64,000 nucleotides of DNA from Tolypothrix sp. PCC 7712 (GCF_025860405.1 NZ_CP063785.1:6759390-6823389); one strand, 5' to 3'; positions 8,204 to 17,819 are shown, numbered from the stretch's first letter. Notes: generated by a model not told the origin, from the letters alone. Numbers and translations: made by a program.

Positions 8204-9032
8204 GCTTCGTCTCTGTTTTCTGGTATTGGTGACTCCGAGTACAGACAAGATGCGATCGTTCGCTTCTGTAGGTGGATGTCTCTTAGCTGGAATGGCAAAT
8301 GCCCACAAGGCATCATGAGAATCCAAAAATGGATAAGTGCCTGGCAGCAGAGATCCAGTTTACTGCTAATGGCAAAATCCTGAACACTTTAGCGCAATAA
8401 GTTTACTCTTTGTACATCTAAATGTGATGACAATGAGGGTTCTAGCTCTGTCGCCATCTGTGTTGCATCATCAAACACTTACTCAATGCCCTAAAATTAG
8501 GGGTTTCGCACTCTGGATCTAGGCAAGGAAGTGGATTTATGATTCAGGGGGCTAACACCGTGATATCCTGGTTTTCAAGTAGAATTTGATTTCCAGGTGG
8601 GATGGATTAGGACTGACTGCATTGCCGCATAGCTCAGTTTGTAGTGGTTCGTGGTTTTCTTTCACTTGGATCATAGTACATCTATAATTCTGTGCAGCCC
8701 AGATAAATAAGCAAAATTATTGACTGAACTGGAAAACTATTAAACTTCAACTATGGCTGAGTGCAGATATTTTAATTCTTTCGCTGCTGATAAATTAGTT
8801 GTATAATATATTCTTTAAATGAAAGTAACGAAATATGAATGTCATCAAACCAAAGGAAACAAGAATATTAATTAATTGATGCAAAAGAAAAAAACTTAAT
8901 AATGTAATAAAGTAAAACAAAAGCATAAATTTCCCAGTAAAGAAAATTTTATTTAAATGTTAAGGCAGACGGCTGTCATTTAAATACTGCATAAGTTTTG
9001 TATCGGTTGCATAAACTCTTATATAACCTCTT
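8204..9032. other. Divergent intergenic region between tig and asd
   Basis: About 830 bases with no supportable gene. The tig promoter (leftward) and asd promoter (rightward) must lie here. The right 300 bases are strongly AT-rich. A tRNA-like string (tagctcagtttgtag, 8629-8643) occurs but does not fold as a tRNA. No hairpin followed by a T-run was seen. Confidence 0.5.
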
Positions 9033-9040
9033 AAAGGAGG
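9033..9040 (+). promoter_or_regulatory. Ribosome binding site that sets the asd start at a TTG
   Basis: AAAGGAGG ends 8 bases before the TTG at 9049. No ATG in the frame is similarly placed, and the protein from this TTG, (M)SKSYNVAILGATGAVG, matches the usual N-terminus of the family. This identifies TTG as the start codon. Confidence 0.85.
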
Positions 9041-9048
9041 AAGTTAGG

Positions 9049-10086
9049 TTGTCTAAATCCTATAATGTAGCTATTTTGGGCGCAACTGGTGCTGTCGGCA
9101 CAGAGTTGTTGGAATTACTAGCAAGTCGGAATTTTCCGTTAGCTAATTTAAAGTTATTGGCTTCCGAAAGAAGTGTGGGGCGGACGCTGTCCTTTAAAGG
9201 GGAAAATTTACCAATAGAGGCAGTTAGCGATCGCGCCTTTGATGGTATAGATATAGTACTGGCCAGTGCAGGTGGTTCGACATCTAAAACTTGGGCAGGT
9301 AAAGCAGTAGAAAAAGGTGCAGTAGTAATTGATAACTCCAGTGCCTTTCGTATGAAAGAAGAAGTGCCTTTGGTAGTACCAGAGGTAAATCCCCAAGCTG
9401 CGGCTCATCATCAAGGAATTATTGCTAATCCTAACTGCACAACCATCTTGCTATCGGTAGCATTATGGCCCCTACATCAGGTAAGACCAATAAAACGGTT
9501 GGTTGTTGCTACTTACCAATCTGCTAGTGGTGCAGGTGCCAAAGCAATGGCAGAAGTGCAAACCCAATCCAGCGCAATTTTATCAGGGCAACCAGCAGTT
9601 GCCGAAGTATTACCTTATCCCTTGGCATTTAATTTATTTCCGCACAATTCCCCCTTAAACGAGCATGGATACTGCGAGGAAGAAATGAAAATGGTCAATG
9701 AAACTCGCAAAATTTTTGGCACACAACAAATCAGGATTACCGCCACTTGTGTGCGGGTTCCCGTACTGCGTGCCCACTCGGAAGCAGTTAATATAGAATT
9801 CGAGGTGCCTTTTAGTCCAGAGGAAGCTAGGGAAATCATCAGTCGCTCCCCTGGAGTAAAATTGATTGAAGATTGGCAGGCAAATCATTTTCCCATGCCC
9901 ATTGAAGCCACTGGTCGAGATGAAGTTTTAGTAGGCAGAATTCGTCAAGACATTTCACATCCTTGCGGCTTGGAACTATGGTTATGTGGTGACCAAATCC
10001 GTAAAGGAGCAGCTTTAAATGCAGTACAAATTGCGGAGTTATTAGTAGAAAAAAATCTACTAAAACCATTAGCCATTAGTCATTAG
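9049..10086 (+). CDS. asd: Aspartate-semialdehyde dehydrogenase
   Basis: Catalyses NADPH-dependent reduction of aspartyl phosphate to aspartate semialdehyde, the branch point to lysine/diaminopimelate, threonine and methionine. The 345-residue protein begins with the dinucleotide-binding motif ILGATGAVG (about residues 8-16). The catalytic Cys lies in NPNCTT, and the substrate-binding His/Arg segment is RVPVLRAHSEA. A TTG start is used, supported by a strong ribosome binding site. It is followed on the same strand by dapA (117 bases) and RNase J; this asd-dapA-rnj order is also seen in other bacteria and links the first committed lysine-branch enzymes. Confidence 0.97.
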   Translation: MSKSYNVAILGATGAVGTELLELLASRNFPLANLKLLASERSVGRTLSFKGENLPIEAVSDRAFDGIDIVLASAGGSTSKTWAGKAVEKGAVVIDNSSAFRMKEEVPLVVPEVNPQAAAHHQGIIANPNCTTILLSVALWPLHQVRPIKRLVVATYQSASGAGAKAMAEVQTQSSAILSGQPAVAEVLPYPLAFNLFPHNSPLNEHGYCEEEMKMVNETRKIFGTQQIRITATCVRVPVLRAHSEAVNIEFEVPFSPEEAREIISRSPGVKLIEDWQANHFPMPIEATGRDEVLVGRIRQDISHPCGLELWLCGDQIRKGAALNAVQIAELLVEKNLLKPLAISH

Positions 10087-10203
10087 TTGTCCAGAAAATA
10101 TAACTAACAAATGGCACTTGCAAGCGATTTGCAGATAGGCTATTAAAACAAAAAACCACCAAGCTATAAAAAACAAAAAAGGGTAATCAGGAGTGAAAAG
10201 AGG

Positions 10204-11088
10204 GTGGGAGATTTTGGCAGAGTTTTAACCGCTATGATTACGCCGTTTAAAGCAGACGGCAGTGTCAACTATGATGTAGCGGCAGAACTAGCGGCACATC
10301 TAGCTAACAACGGTACAGATACATTGGTGGTGTGTGGTACAACCGGGGAATCCCCTACCCTTAGTTGGGAAGAGGAATACCATTTGTTTGTTGAGGTGTT
10401 GCAGGCTGTAGCTGGAAAAGCCAAGGTGATAGCAGGGTGTGGTTCTAATTCCACAAAAGAAGCGATCGCCGCCACCCAAAAGGCAGCTAAAATAGGAGTA
10501 CATGGGTCTTTACAAGTAGTTCCTTATTACAATAAGCCGCCGCAAGCAGGTCTGTACCAGCACTTTCAGGCGGTAGCGCAAGCCTGTCCCGACCTACCTA
10601 TGTTGTTATACAACATTCCTGGTCGTACTGGTCAAAATCTGAGTGCCGAAACAGTTACCCGGTTAGCGGAGATTGATAATATTGTTGGTATCAAAGAAGC
10701 TAGTGGAAATTTAGACCAGGCGAGTGAGATTCGCCGCTTGACACCAAAAGAATTTCAGATTTACGCTGGTGATGATTCTTTAACTCTACCTTTGTTAGCG
10801 ATCGGAGCAAAGGGTGTGGTCAGCGTTGCTTCTCATCTGGTAGGCAACCAACTACAGCAGATGATCCAAGCTTTTGATTTAGGTAAAATTCAAATTGCCA
10901 CCGAGATTCATCTTCAACTTTTTCCGCTGTTTAAAGCTCTATTTTTAACGACAAATCCTATTCCAGTTAAAAAAGCATTAAAACTTCTAGGTTGGGAGGT
11001 AGGTTCAACTCGTCCGCCGTTATCTGAAGCTGAACCAGAAGTAAGTCATAAGTTAGAGGTGGTTCTGAAAGAACTTAGTTTACTCTAA
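10204..11088 (+). CDS. dapA: 4-hydroxy-tetrahydrodipicolinate synthase
   Basis: Condenses pyruvate with aspartate semialdehyde, the product of the upstream asd, in the diaminopimelate/lysine pathway. It has 294 residues, the usual length. It starts at GTG (GDFGRVLTAMITPF), with AGGAG about 10 bases before. Motifs are CGTTGESPTLS for substrate carboxyl binding, the catalytic Tyr in YYNKPPQAGLYQHF, the PMLLYNIPGRTG segment, and the Schiff-base Lys in IVGIKEASGN. No frame damage is seen. It is probably expressed with asd, but the 290-base gap to rnj leaves room for a separate promoter there. Confidence 0.97.
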   Translation: MGDFGRVLTAMITPFKADGSVNYDVAAELAAHLANNGTDTLVVCGTTGESPTLSWEEEYHLFVEVLQAVAGKAKVIAGCGSNSTKEAIAATQKAAKIGVHGSLQVVPYYNKPPQAGLYQHFQAVAQACPDLPMLLYNIPGRTGQNLSAETVTRLAEIDNIVGIKEASGNLDQASEIRRLTPKEFQIYAGDDSLTLPLLAIGAKGVVSVASHLVGNQLQQMIQAFDLGKIQIATEIHLQLFPLFKALFLTTNPIPVKKALKLLGWEVGSTRPPLSEAEPEVSHKLEVVLKELSLL

Positions 11089-11378
11089 GTAACAATTTGT
11101 TCAGGAATGGCAAATTGTTAGTATCTAAAATTACATATAATCTGGGAATAATACATATCTTTTATCAGGTAGCACTGAACAAAACCTGTGCTACGACTGA
11201 ATCGCTATACTATTAATCCTTCAGCGTAAAATCCATTTTTATTGAACAAACAATAGAAAATTCTGACGTTTACTCAGCTGCTTTCAGATGACTTTATAAG
11301 ACAGCTAACAATGTTGTCTTTGATACAAGACTAAATTTTTTAACTTAAATTAACCACAAACAACAATCTAAGGAGCAA

Positions 11379-13151
11379 ATGGCTAAAAACGAAGCTGATT
11401 CCGCCCTAAAAATTATTCCTTTGGGCGGTTTACATGAAATTGGTAAAAATACCTGTGTTTTTGAATATGACGATGAAATTGTCCTTTTAGATGCAGGTTT
11501 AGCCTTCCCCACAGAGGCAATGCATGGTGTAAATATTGTCCTGCCAGATATGACTTATCTCCGGGAAAATCGCCATAAAATTAAAGGCATGATTGTGACC
11601 CACGGTCATGAAGACCATATTGGTGGGATTGCATTTCACCTCAAACAGTTTGAAATACCTGTGATTTATGGACCGAGATTAGCAATGGCTATGCTGGAGG
11701 GTAAATTAGAAGAAGCGGGAGTACGCGATCGCACAGAATTAAGATCAGTTTTACCCAGGGATGTTGTGAGAATTGGGAAATCTTTCTTTGTAGAGTACAT
11801 TCGCAATACCCACTCCATTGCTGATAGCTTTACAGTTGCCCTGCATACACCTATAGGCATAGTCATCCATACAGGAGACTTTAAAATTGACCATACCCCT
11901 GTGGATGGTGAAAGGTTTGACTTACAACGGTTAGCAGAACATGGCGAAAAAGGCGTACTGTGTTTGTTAAGCGATTCTACTAACTCAGAAGTGCCAGGAT
12001 TTACACCTTCGGAACGTTCTGTATATCCCAATCTTGACCGCGTATTTTCACAAGCTACAGGGCGACTGTTTGTCACAACTTTTGCTTCTAGCGTCCATCG
12101 CATCAACATGATTTTGGATCTAGCACAGAAGCACAACCGCACAGTCACAGTGGTTGGGCGTTCGATGCTCAATTTAATTGCCCACGCACGTAATTTAGGT
12201 TACATCAAATGTCCAGATAATCTGCTGCAACCGTTGCACTCTGTTCGCGGTCTACCAGATGATAAAGTATTAATTCTGACTACTGGCTCGCAGGGTGAGA
12301 CAATGGCAGCGATGACCCGCATTGCCAATAAAGAACATCCCCACATTAAAATTCGCGAAGGTGATACGGTAGTTTTCTCCGCTAACCCGATTCCAGGAAA
12401 CACGATCGCAGTTGTCAATACTATAGATAAATTAATGCTCCAAGGAGCAAATGTAGTCTATGGTCGAGATAAGGGAATTCACGTTTCTGGTCACGGTTGT
12501 CAAGAAGACCAAAAACTGATGATTGCTTTAACTAAACCGAAGTTTTTCGTACCCTTCCACGGCGAACATCGAATGTTGGTGAAGCACGCCCAAACAGCTC
12601 AAAGTATGGGCATTCCCGCCGAAAACATGATTATTATCCAGAATGGCGACATCGTGGAGTTGACAGAAGACTCGATTGGTGTGGCTGGAAAAGTACCCTC
12701 AGGAATTGAACTGGTGGATACTACTAGTTCTGGAATGGTTAGCGCTAAAGTCTTGCAAGAACGCCAACGCATGGCTTCCGAAGGTATTGTTACCATCGCT
12801 GCTGCCATTGATTGGAGTGGTAAATTGTTAGCTAAACCAGAAATTCACCTACGGGGCGTAGTTACAAGTATAGAGCGATCGCTGTTGCAAAAATGGGTAC
12901 AACAGCGCATTGAAGAAATATTAAGCGTTCGCTGGTCAGAATTTGCCCAACCTGGTGAAGGCGAGCAACCTGAAGTCGATTGGGGTGGATTGCAAGGAAC
13001 TTTGGAAAGAGAGTTGCAACGTTCCATCCGTCGGGAACTGCAATGTCAACCAACTGTGACATTGTTGATGCAGATTCCTGATGAGCCACCTGTAAAAGTC
13101 GCTGATGGGAGAAGACGGCGGACTAGAACTGCAGCTCAGGTAGCATCGTAA
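11379..13151 (+). CDS. rnj: Ribonuclease J
   Basis: A metallo-beta-lactamase/beta-CASP ribonuclease with 5'-to-3' exonuclease and endonuclease activity in mRNA turnover and rRNA maturation. The 590-residue protein has the metal-binding motif HGHEDH at residues 75-80. Further metal and beta-CASP motifs are NTHSIADS, HTGDFKID, SDSTNSEVPGFTPSE, TTGSQGE and HVSGHG, and PFHGEHRMLVKHA follows. The C-terminal domain continues to a basic tail (GRRRRTRTAAQ). The start at 11379 has AAGGAG 5 bases upstream. Length and domain order are normal for cyanobacterial RNase J. A clear terminator follows at 13201. Confidence 0.96.
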   Translation: MAKNEADSALKIIPLGGLHEIGKNTCVFEYDDEIVLLDAGLAFPTEAMHGVNIVLPDMTYLRENRHKIKGMIVTHGHEDHIGGIAFHLKQFEIPVIYGPRLAMAMLEGKLEEAGVRDRTELRSVLPRDVVRIGKSFFVEYIRNTHSIADSFTVALHTPIGIVIHTGDFKIDHTPVDGERFDLQRLAEHGEKGVLCLLSDSTNSEVPGFTPSERSVYPNLDRVFSQATGRLFVTTFASSVHRINMILDLAQKHNRTVTVVGRSMLNLIAHARNLGYIKCPDNLLQPLHSVRGLPDDKVLILTTGSQGETMAAMTRIANKEHPHIKIREGDTVVFSANPIPGNTIAVVNTIDKLMLQGANVVYGRDKGIHVSGHGCQEDQKLMIALTKPKFFVPFHGEHRMLVKHAQTAQSMGIPAENMIIIQNGDIVELTEDSIGVAGKVPSGIELVDTTSSGMVSAKVLQERQRMASEGIVTIAAAIDWSGKLLAKPEIHLRGVVTSIERSLLQKWVQQRIEEILSVRWSEFAQPGEGEQPEVDWGGLQGTLERELQRSIRRELQCQPTVTLLMQIPDEPPVKVADGRRRRTRTAAQVAS

Positions 13152-13200
13152 GGTATTTAGAATTAAAATTCAGAACTAAAGGTAAGGTTTTCTTACTTGT

Positions 13201-13241
13201 TAAGGGTTGGAGTGGCTTTGCCTTCCACCCTTAGTTTTTTT
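13201..13241 (+). terminator. Rho-independent terminator after RNase J
   Basis: A GC-containing stem pairs AAGGGTTGGAGTGGC with GCCTTCCACCCTT (small internal bulge) around a TTT loop and is followed by a run of seven Ts. It lies 50 bases past the rnj stop and separates the lysine/RNase group from the restriction-modification pair. Confidence 0.85.
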
Positions 13242-13381
13242 ATATGTAGTTACAACTCAACTATTTTTCCTAATACGTGAAAAAGCCTTTATTCCGATTC
13301 ATCATGTGTAATATAGTTAAACAGTCTTATTAGTAAAATATCTTAAACAAACAAGATTTAATTGAATAAAAATATTGGTTT

Positions 13382-13389
13382 AAGGAGGT
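13382..13389 (+). promoter_or_regulatory. Ribosome binding site that sets the methyltransferase start at a TTG
   Basis: AAGGAGGT ends 6 bases before the TTG at 13396. The product from this codon, (M)LKVLDIFAGAGGFSLGF, begins exactly where C5-methyltransferases usually do, so TTG is the start. Confidence 0.85.
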
Positions 13390-13395
13390 ATTTAA

Positions 13396-14574
13396 TTGCT
13401 AAAAGTACTTGATATATTTGCAGGCGCTGGTGGATTTAGTCTGGGGTTTAAGCTGGCAGGAAATATAATTATAGGAGCTATAGAAGAAGATAAATGGGCG
13501 GCGGAAACGTTTGCGTATAATCACAAAGAAGCAAAAGTACTTATTGGAGATATACAAAATTTTTCAGATGAATACTTGTTAGATGAGTTTAAAGATAATT
13601 TACCTGATGTTATTTTAGGTGGCCCCCCATGCCAGGGATACTCAATATGTAGGAAAAATGCAGGTGATCCAAAAGACCCTAGAAACTCTCTTTTCCAAGA
13701 ATTTTTAAGAATTGGAAAATTATTCCAACCAGACTTATTAATTATGGAAAATGTACCAGGACTTATAAAAGCTAAGACAATTCTAGGTGAATCTGTTATT
13801 AACATTATAAAATCAGAACTAGAACAGATTGGATATTATGTATATATTGATATCTTAGAAGCTTTTAAATATGGAATACCACAAATAAGGCGAAGGCTAT
13901 TTGTGATTGCCTCTCGTGATAAACTTGAAAGACCCTTTCCAGCCCCTACTCATTATTTTCAAGATGGGGAACAGCTACAAATATTTGATTCCCATCTGAA
14001 ACCATGCGCTTCATTATGGGATGCTATTTCTGATCTACCTGATATCAATGCCAGAGAAGGTCAAGAGGAAATGAAATATGATAGAGAACCTACTAATGAG
14101 TACCAGTGTCAAATGCGAATAGGTTCGCAAAAAGTTTACAACCACGTAGCAATGAAACATTCTAAGCGGACTATAGAACGTTTTGAATTAATGTCTTGGG
14201 GAGAATCACTAGCTGATATTCCTGAACATTTAAAGCCATATAAAAGAAATAGTAATGGAATTATATCTGAAACAGTCTACGATCAAAACAGTAGAAGATT
14301 ACACCCATATAAACTCTGCCATACTATTCCTGCATCATTCTATGCAAATTTTGTACATCCCTATAAAAATAGGAACTTTACTGCTAGAGAAGGCGCAAGA
14401 ATTCAATCATTTCCTGATTGGTTTGTATTTAAAGGTAAACCGACTGTAGTTAGTCATAAGCTACTTCAGAGAGAAGGTAGAGTAGAGGAAAAACATCTCT
14501 GCCAATATAATCAGATTGGTAATGCAGTACCGCCACTATTAGCAAAATCTATTGCTGAAAACATTCTTAATTAG
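13396..14574 (+). CDS. DNA (cytosine-5) methyltransferase of a type II restriction-modification system
   Basis: This 392-residue enzyme shows the ordered C5-MTase motifs. Motif I is DIFAGAGGFSLGF (SAM binding), motif IV is GGPPCQGYS with catalytic Cys79, motif VI is MENVPG (118-122), motif VIII is PQIRRRLFVIAS and motif X is QIGNAVPPLLAKSI near the C-terminus. The target-recognition region lies between VIII and IX (about residues 180-320). It probably protects host DNA from the nuclease encoded 11 bases downstream. The pair is visibly more AT-rich than the flanking housekeeping genes, which suggests acquisition. A strong ribosome binding site and TTG start are used. The recognition sequence cannot be read from the protein. 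Confidence 0.93.
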   Translation: MLKVLDIFAGAGGFSLGFKLAGNIIIGAIEEDKWAAETFAYNHKEAKVLIGDIQNFSDEYLLDEFKDNLPDVILGGPPCQGYSICRKNAGDPKDPRNSLFQEFLRIGKLFQPDLLIMENVPGLIKAKTILGESVINIIKSELEQIGYYVYIDILEAFKYGIPQIRRRLFVIASRDKLERPFPAPTHYFQDGEQLQIFDSHLKPCASLWDAISDLPDINAREGQEEMKYDREPTNEYQCQMRIGSQKVYNHVAMKHSKRTIERFELMSWGESLADIPEHLKPYKRNSNGIISETVYDQNSRRLHPYKLCHTIPASFYANFVHPYKNRNFTAREGARIQSFPDWFVFKGKPTVVSHKLLQREGRVEEKHLCQYNQIGNAVPPLLAKSIAENILN

Positions 14575-14585
14575 ACTAAAAAAAT

Positions 14586-15638
14586 ATGCTAGTACATGGC
14601 GCGAATTTAAGTACAAAAGAAAATCATAGATCAAAATACAAAGATTCTGTAAGTAAAGAATATTTAGCTGAAATTCGGTCTAAATATGATAATTGGCACA
14701 AACAAAATATCGATTTAGTTGGGCCCGGTGTAATTAAAGCAGAAACTGATATAGAAACAATACAAAAACGCGTAGCATTTTTTGAGGAATATAAGAACTT
14801 TATTGATCAACAGCATTATGCTGAAAAATTTGACTCTAGATCAAACTTACACTCAAGTGCCTTAGAGGAGTTTTTATACTATTTGTTTAAGGATTTAGTG
14901 AGTGATTTTGGAGAGCGTGCATTGATGGGAAAATCTCATACTTTCAAGGATATTTTCTTTGCAGCGCCCAATTACACCAAAATGTTGGAAACACCTTACG
15001 CAAGGATTGAGAAAAAGGATCATGATTTTGTTATAGGAGTCACAGTTTTAGCTTCTTTACAGACGAGTAAATCAGGCTTATCAAATATACAAAATTATGA
15101 TTTAAATCTTGAAGAACAGACTGAAGTTGTCGATGATGCAGTAGCAAAGGCTGCGGACATTTTAAGAGAATTAGATCAAAATATAGAAAAGCCAATTGAA
15201 GGCCCGCTTGTAGTACCTACTGAAAGCTTATCAGCATTCAGTAAAACTTTGACTGCTGGTAATTCAGAAGAGCATTTTTTTGATATTCCTGTAATTGCAA
15301 TAGAATGTAAAACATATCTTGATAAAACAATGCTAGAAGGCTCATCTAGAGCAGCAGAAGAAGTAAAAGCCCGAAATCCCAACGGATTATATATTGTAGT
15401 AATGGAGTGGCTCAAGCTTTCTGATGCAGTAAATTTGCGAAAATATAAGGTTGATCAAATTTATGTTTTACGTAAACAAAAAAATACTGATAGAGAATAT
15501 AGATACCTTGATAGCTACGTTAAAAATTCAATTGATCCTAATGTCGTGTGGCATCTGTTTGATACGGTAAGGAAACACTTAACTACAGACTGGGCGGGTA
15601 GTGTAGAACAAGGGCTGCAACGTGGTTGGTTAATTTAA
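14586..15638 (+). CDS. Probable type II restriction endonuclease (Bpu10I-like)
   Basis: This 350-residue protein is encoded directly behind the C5-methyltransferase. The most likely catalytic strand is DIPVIAIECKTYLDKTML, with Glu240-x-Lys242 of a PD-(D/E)XK nuclease and Asp233 before it. The segment layout (SNLHSSALEEFLYYLF, then IECKTYLDKTMLEG, then a C-terminal WHLFDTVRKHL) recalls the Bpu10I restriction enzyme family from memory; no search was possible. No strong ribosome binding site is seen before the ATG, so translation may depend on the upstream gene, a way to delay the nuclease relative to the methylase. It is AT-rich like its partner. Intact frame, no sign of decay. Confidence 0.7.
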   Translation: MLVHGANLSTKENHRSKYKDSVSKEYLAEIRSKYDNWHKQNIDLVGPGVIKAETDIETIQKRVAFFEEYKNFIDQQHYAEKFDSRSNLHSSALEEFLYYLFKDLVSDFGERALMGKSHTFKDIFFAAPNYTKMLETPYARIEKKDHDFVIGVTVLASLQTSKSGLSNIQNYDLNLEEQTEVVDDAVAKAADILRELDQNIEKPIEGPLVVPTESLSAFSKTLTAGNSEEHFFDIPVIAIECKTYLDKTMLEGSSRAAEEVKARNPNGLYIVVMEWLKLSDAVNLRKYKVDQIYVLRKQKNTDREYRYLDSYVKNSIDPNVVWHLFDTVRKHLTTDWAGSVEQGLQRGWLI

Positions 15639-15673
15639 TAGATCACTTTAGTTTGCTTAGTTTTTACAGGCTT

Positions 15674-16870
15674 CTAAATCCATAGGTAAACTAGAATTAG
15701 GGTAAAAAAAGTAAGTGGTACGCCAAAGCGTAAATGCTCGATAAATGTCAGTTTGTAGCCTAAGTTTGTAGCCGCTTCAACAACTATTAAGTTAGCAACT
15801 GAACCAAATAAAGTAAGATTACCTGCTAATGTAGAGCCGGCTGCTAGTAATAGCCAATAGTGGGTATCATCTTTGGGAATTAGAGGATGCAATAAAAGTA
15901 CTGCCGGAACATTGGAAATCAGATTAGATAAGATAACAGTTACAGTCAAAAAACTGGCAGAAGTGTTGACTGCATGAGTAAATGGCTGCAATAAATTTAA
16001 CTTTTGTGTGACGCGCGTCAGAATAAATAATCCTGAAAACATCACTAGTAAATTCCAATCTACTTTTTGCAAAATGCGCTGTGGTTTAATTCGCCGCGTA
16101 ATCAACAATAAACTAGCAGCAACTAAAGCAGATTCGGCTAAAGGTAAACCCATCGCAAAAGCAATAAGTAACCCTGTAGTGATGACTAAAGTTTTATTAA
16201 ATAAGGGTTTAAAAATACGATTTTTATTGTTACTACTTAACTCTTGACATGGTTGGGTGGAACGGACATCAGGATAAAGTAGCCATAGCAATCCTACCTG
16301 AATTGCTAAACCAATTAAAGCTACGGGAGCAAGTGCGCGCAGAAAATCTAGGTAGGGAATCCCGGAAAAGGAACCAATTAAAATATTTTGGGGGTTACCG
16401 CTGAGAGTGCAAACAGAACCTATATTAGTTGCACCTGCGATCGCTAATAAATAAGGTATAGGATTTAAACTCAATGCTTGAGTTAGGCTCAAGGTTAGTG
16501 GTGTAAAAATTAGCGCTATTGTGTCGTTAAGAAATACGGCGGAGAGAATACCACTACCAAAAGTTAAAGCAATTAATAATCCCAGAGGACTGCGGGTTAT
16601 ACTCAATAGCAATGAGAGCGATCGCCCAAAAAATCCTGCATAGGTAAGGCTGGCATTAACTACCATCATGCTCAGTAAAAATACGATGGTGTTAGCATCA
16701 ATTGCCTGCCAAGCTTCTTGTAAATTGACAGCACCCAAGGCAATTAAAAACGCCGATCCCACTAGGGCGATAGTGGCACGGTTCATCCGCAAACCAGGAA
16801 TGTAGCCCAATGCTAACCCCAGGTAAGTCAGTCCTAATACGCCATAGATTGCAAATTGCAAGACAGTCAC
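15674..16870 (-). CDS. SLC13/ArsB-type anion permease
   Basis: A 398-residue, very hydrophobic protein with about ten or eleven membrane segments and no large soluble domain. Features of the ion-transporter superfamily (CitMHS/ArsB/SLC13) are visible: the duplicated half-repeats, ASLTYAGFFGRSL, the SGILSAVFLNDTIALIFTPLTL segment in the first half, and SNLISNVPAVLLLHPLI in the second half, with Asn-Asp/Asn-Val-Pro at the re-entrant hairpins. GATNIGSVCTLSGNPQNILIG is another conserved loop. It should act in the plasma membrane as a sodium- or proton-coupled anion carrier; the substrate is not evident. It is convergent with the restriction enzyme gene, whose stop lies 35 bases away. Confidence 0.85.
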   Translation of the reverse strand: MTVLQFAIYGVLGLTYLGLALGYIPGLRMNRATIALVGSAFLIALGAVNLQEAWQAIDANTIVFLLSMMVVNASLTYAGFFGRSLSLLLSITRSPLGLLIALTFGSGILSAVFLNDTIALIFTPLTLSLTQALSLNPIPYLLAIAGATNIGSVCTLSGNPQNILIGSFSGIPYLDFLRALAPVALIGLAIQVGLLWLLYPDVRSTQPCQELSSNNKNRIFKPLFNKTLVITTGLLIAFAMGLPLAESALVAASLLLITRRIKPQRILQKVDWNLLVMFSGLFILTRVTQKLNLLQPFTHAVNTSASFLTVTVILSNLISNVPAVLLLHPLIPKDDTHYWLLLAAGSTLAGNLTLFGSVANLIVVEAATNLGYKLTFIEHLRFGVPLTFFTLILVYLWI

Positions 16871-16909
16871 TCGCTTTACATATGAGCAGTCATGTCATAT
16901 AACAATACA

Positions 16910-17050
16910 GCAGTTAAGGAGGATGAGGGGGATGAGGAAGATGAGGGAGATGGGGGAGAAATAACAAACACCAAACCCCAATTACCAATTACCAAACACC
17001 CAATACCAAACCCTAAACACCCAATTCCAATTACCCATTACCTAATGCCC
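16910..17050. repeat. STRR tracts upstream of the permease
   Basis: Runs of GATGAGG/GATGGGG followed by AATTACC/AAACACC/CAATTAC heptamers, without coding value. The rest of the 571-base gap (16871-17441) is AT-rich with an inverted repeat at 17318-17387; it must hold the promoters of the two divergent genes. Confidence 0.75.
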
Positions 17051-17317
17051 AAAATACACCTTTCCTTAACGGAACCTTATACAAGGTATGTGAGTCTATA
17101 TGTATATAATTGAGCTGCTAATATTTTGACTAGCTAAAAATACGGCCGAAAATATTCTATAATAATATTTGTAAAGATTACACAAAAACCTACCTGAAGA
17201 TAGATGTCTTCATTAGAATTTAAACTGTGTCAAGTTATGAACAAGATCGGATTATTACACTTCCGGTTCCAGGGAAATTGCGTTTAACTTGACGTAGTGA
17301 TAAATGGGTTCTGACTC

Positions 17318-17387
17318 AGTGGCTACGGATAACATCAGATTGCATCAAAGTCAGAATAAGAATTTTCCGGGAAGGGTCGTAGCCACT
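17318..17387. promoter_or_regulatory. Inverted repeat in the upstream region of the small nitrogenase-associated gene
   Basis: The perfect 10-base arms AGTGGCTACG (17318-17327) and CGTAGCCACT (17378-17387) lie 50 bases apart and end 54 bases before the start codon at 17442. They could close a 5' UTR stem or be paired protein sites. No known riboswitch class is recognised. Confidence 0.45.
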
Positions 17388-17441
17388 ATGTATATGTTCA
17401 TCGTTAAGGTGAATACCCTCAAGTCAATAGAGGAGTAAACC

Positions 17442-17819
17442 ATGAAGGTATTTGATAATACCACGAAAAGAATTTTTCTCGCAAGTTGGGTATCAATAAA
17501 TCCAGCAGAAGCCAACAATACCGATGTAACTCAGCTACATAGTGCTGCTGCTAAGTCTAAATTTGATATTCTCCAGCCCTTACGACAAACCGTAGACAAA
17601 ATACAAGTACGCGATCGCAAATTAGCGCACCGCTTGTGTCAAATAATTCCTTCCCAATGTCCTTTTGAGCGTGATGTCAAGTTATTTGGCAAAACCTTAT
17701 TTCACATTCCGCCAATGTGTAAGCTGAATCCTTTGTATGAAGAAGTTGTGAGCTTACGTTTCCGGGCATTATGCTATCTAGCTGATGAATGTGGAGAGGA
17801 TGTGTCTCAGTACTGTTAA
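17442..17819 (+). CDS. Mo-dependent nitrogenase C-terminus family protein
   Basis: This 125-residue protein ends with the characteristic domain: LAHRLCQIIPSQCPFERDVKLFGKTLFHIPPMCKLNPLYEEVVSLRFRALCYLADECGEDVS, of which only parts need be quoted (for example CPFERDVKLFG and PPMCKLNPLYEE). Five cysteines in this domain are regularly placed. The family name comes from similarity to a C-terminal region linked with Mo nitrogenase in cyanobacteria; a biochemical role is not established. The start ATG has AGGAG 8 bases upstream. It is a single gene between two non-coding stretches, with a possible terminator near 18000. It is not itself proof that the organism fixes nitrogen. Confidence 0.85.
   Translation: MKVFDNTTKRIFLASWVSINPAEANNTDVTQLHSAAAKSKFDILQPLRQTVDKIQVRDRKLAHRLCQIIPSQCPFERDVKLFGKTLFHIPPMCKLNPLYEEVVSLRFRALCYLADECGEDVSQYC

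Noticed and set aside
8623..8701. tRNA-like string (tagctcagtttgtag) with a CCCA about 70 bases later
   Set aside because: The acceptor arms do not pair, there is no TTCGAAT-type T arm and the anticodon stem is weak. Probably chance.
13152..15673. A novel defence island around the methyltransferase
   Set aside because: Only a two-gene type II restriction-modification pair is present; the neighbours (RNase J, permease) are ordinary.
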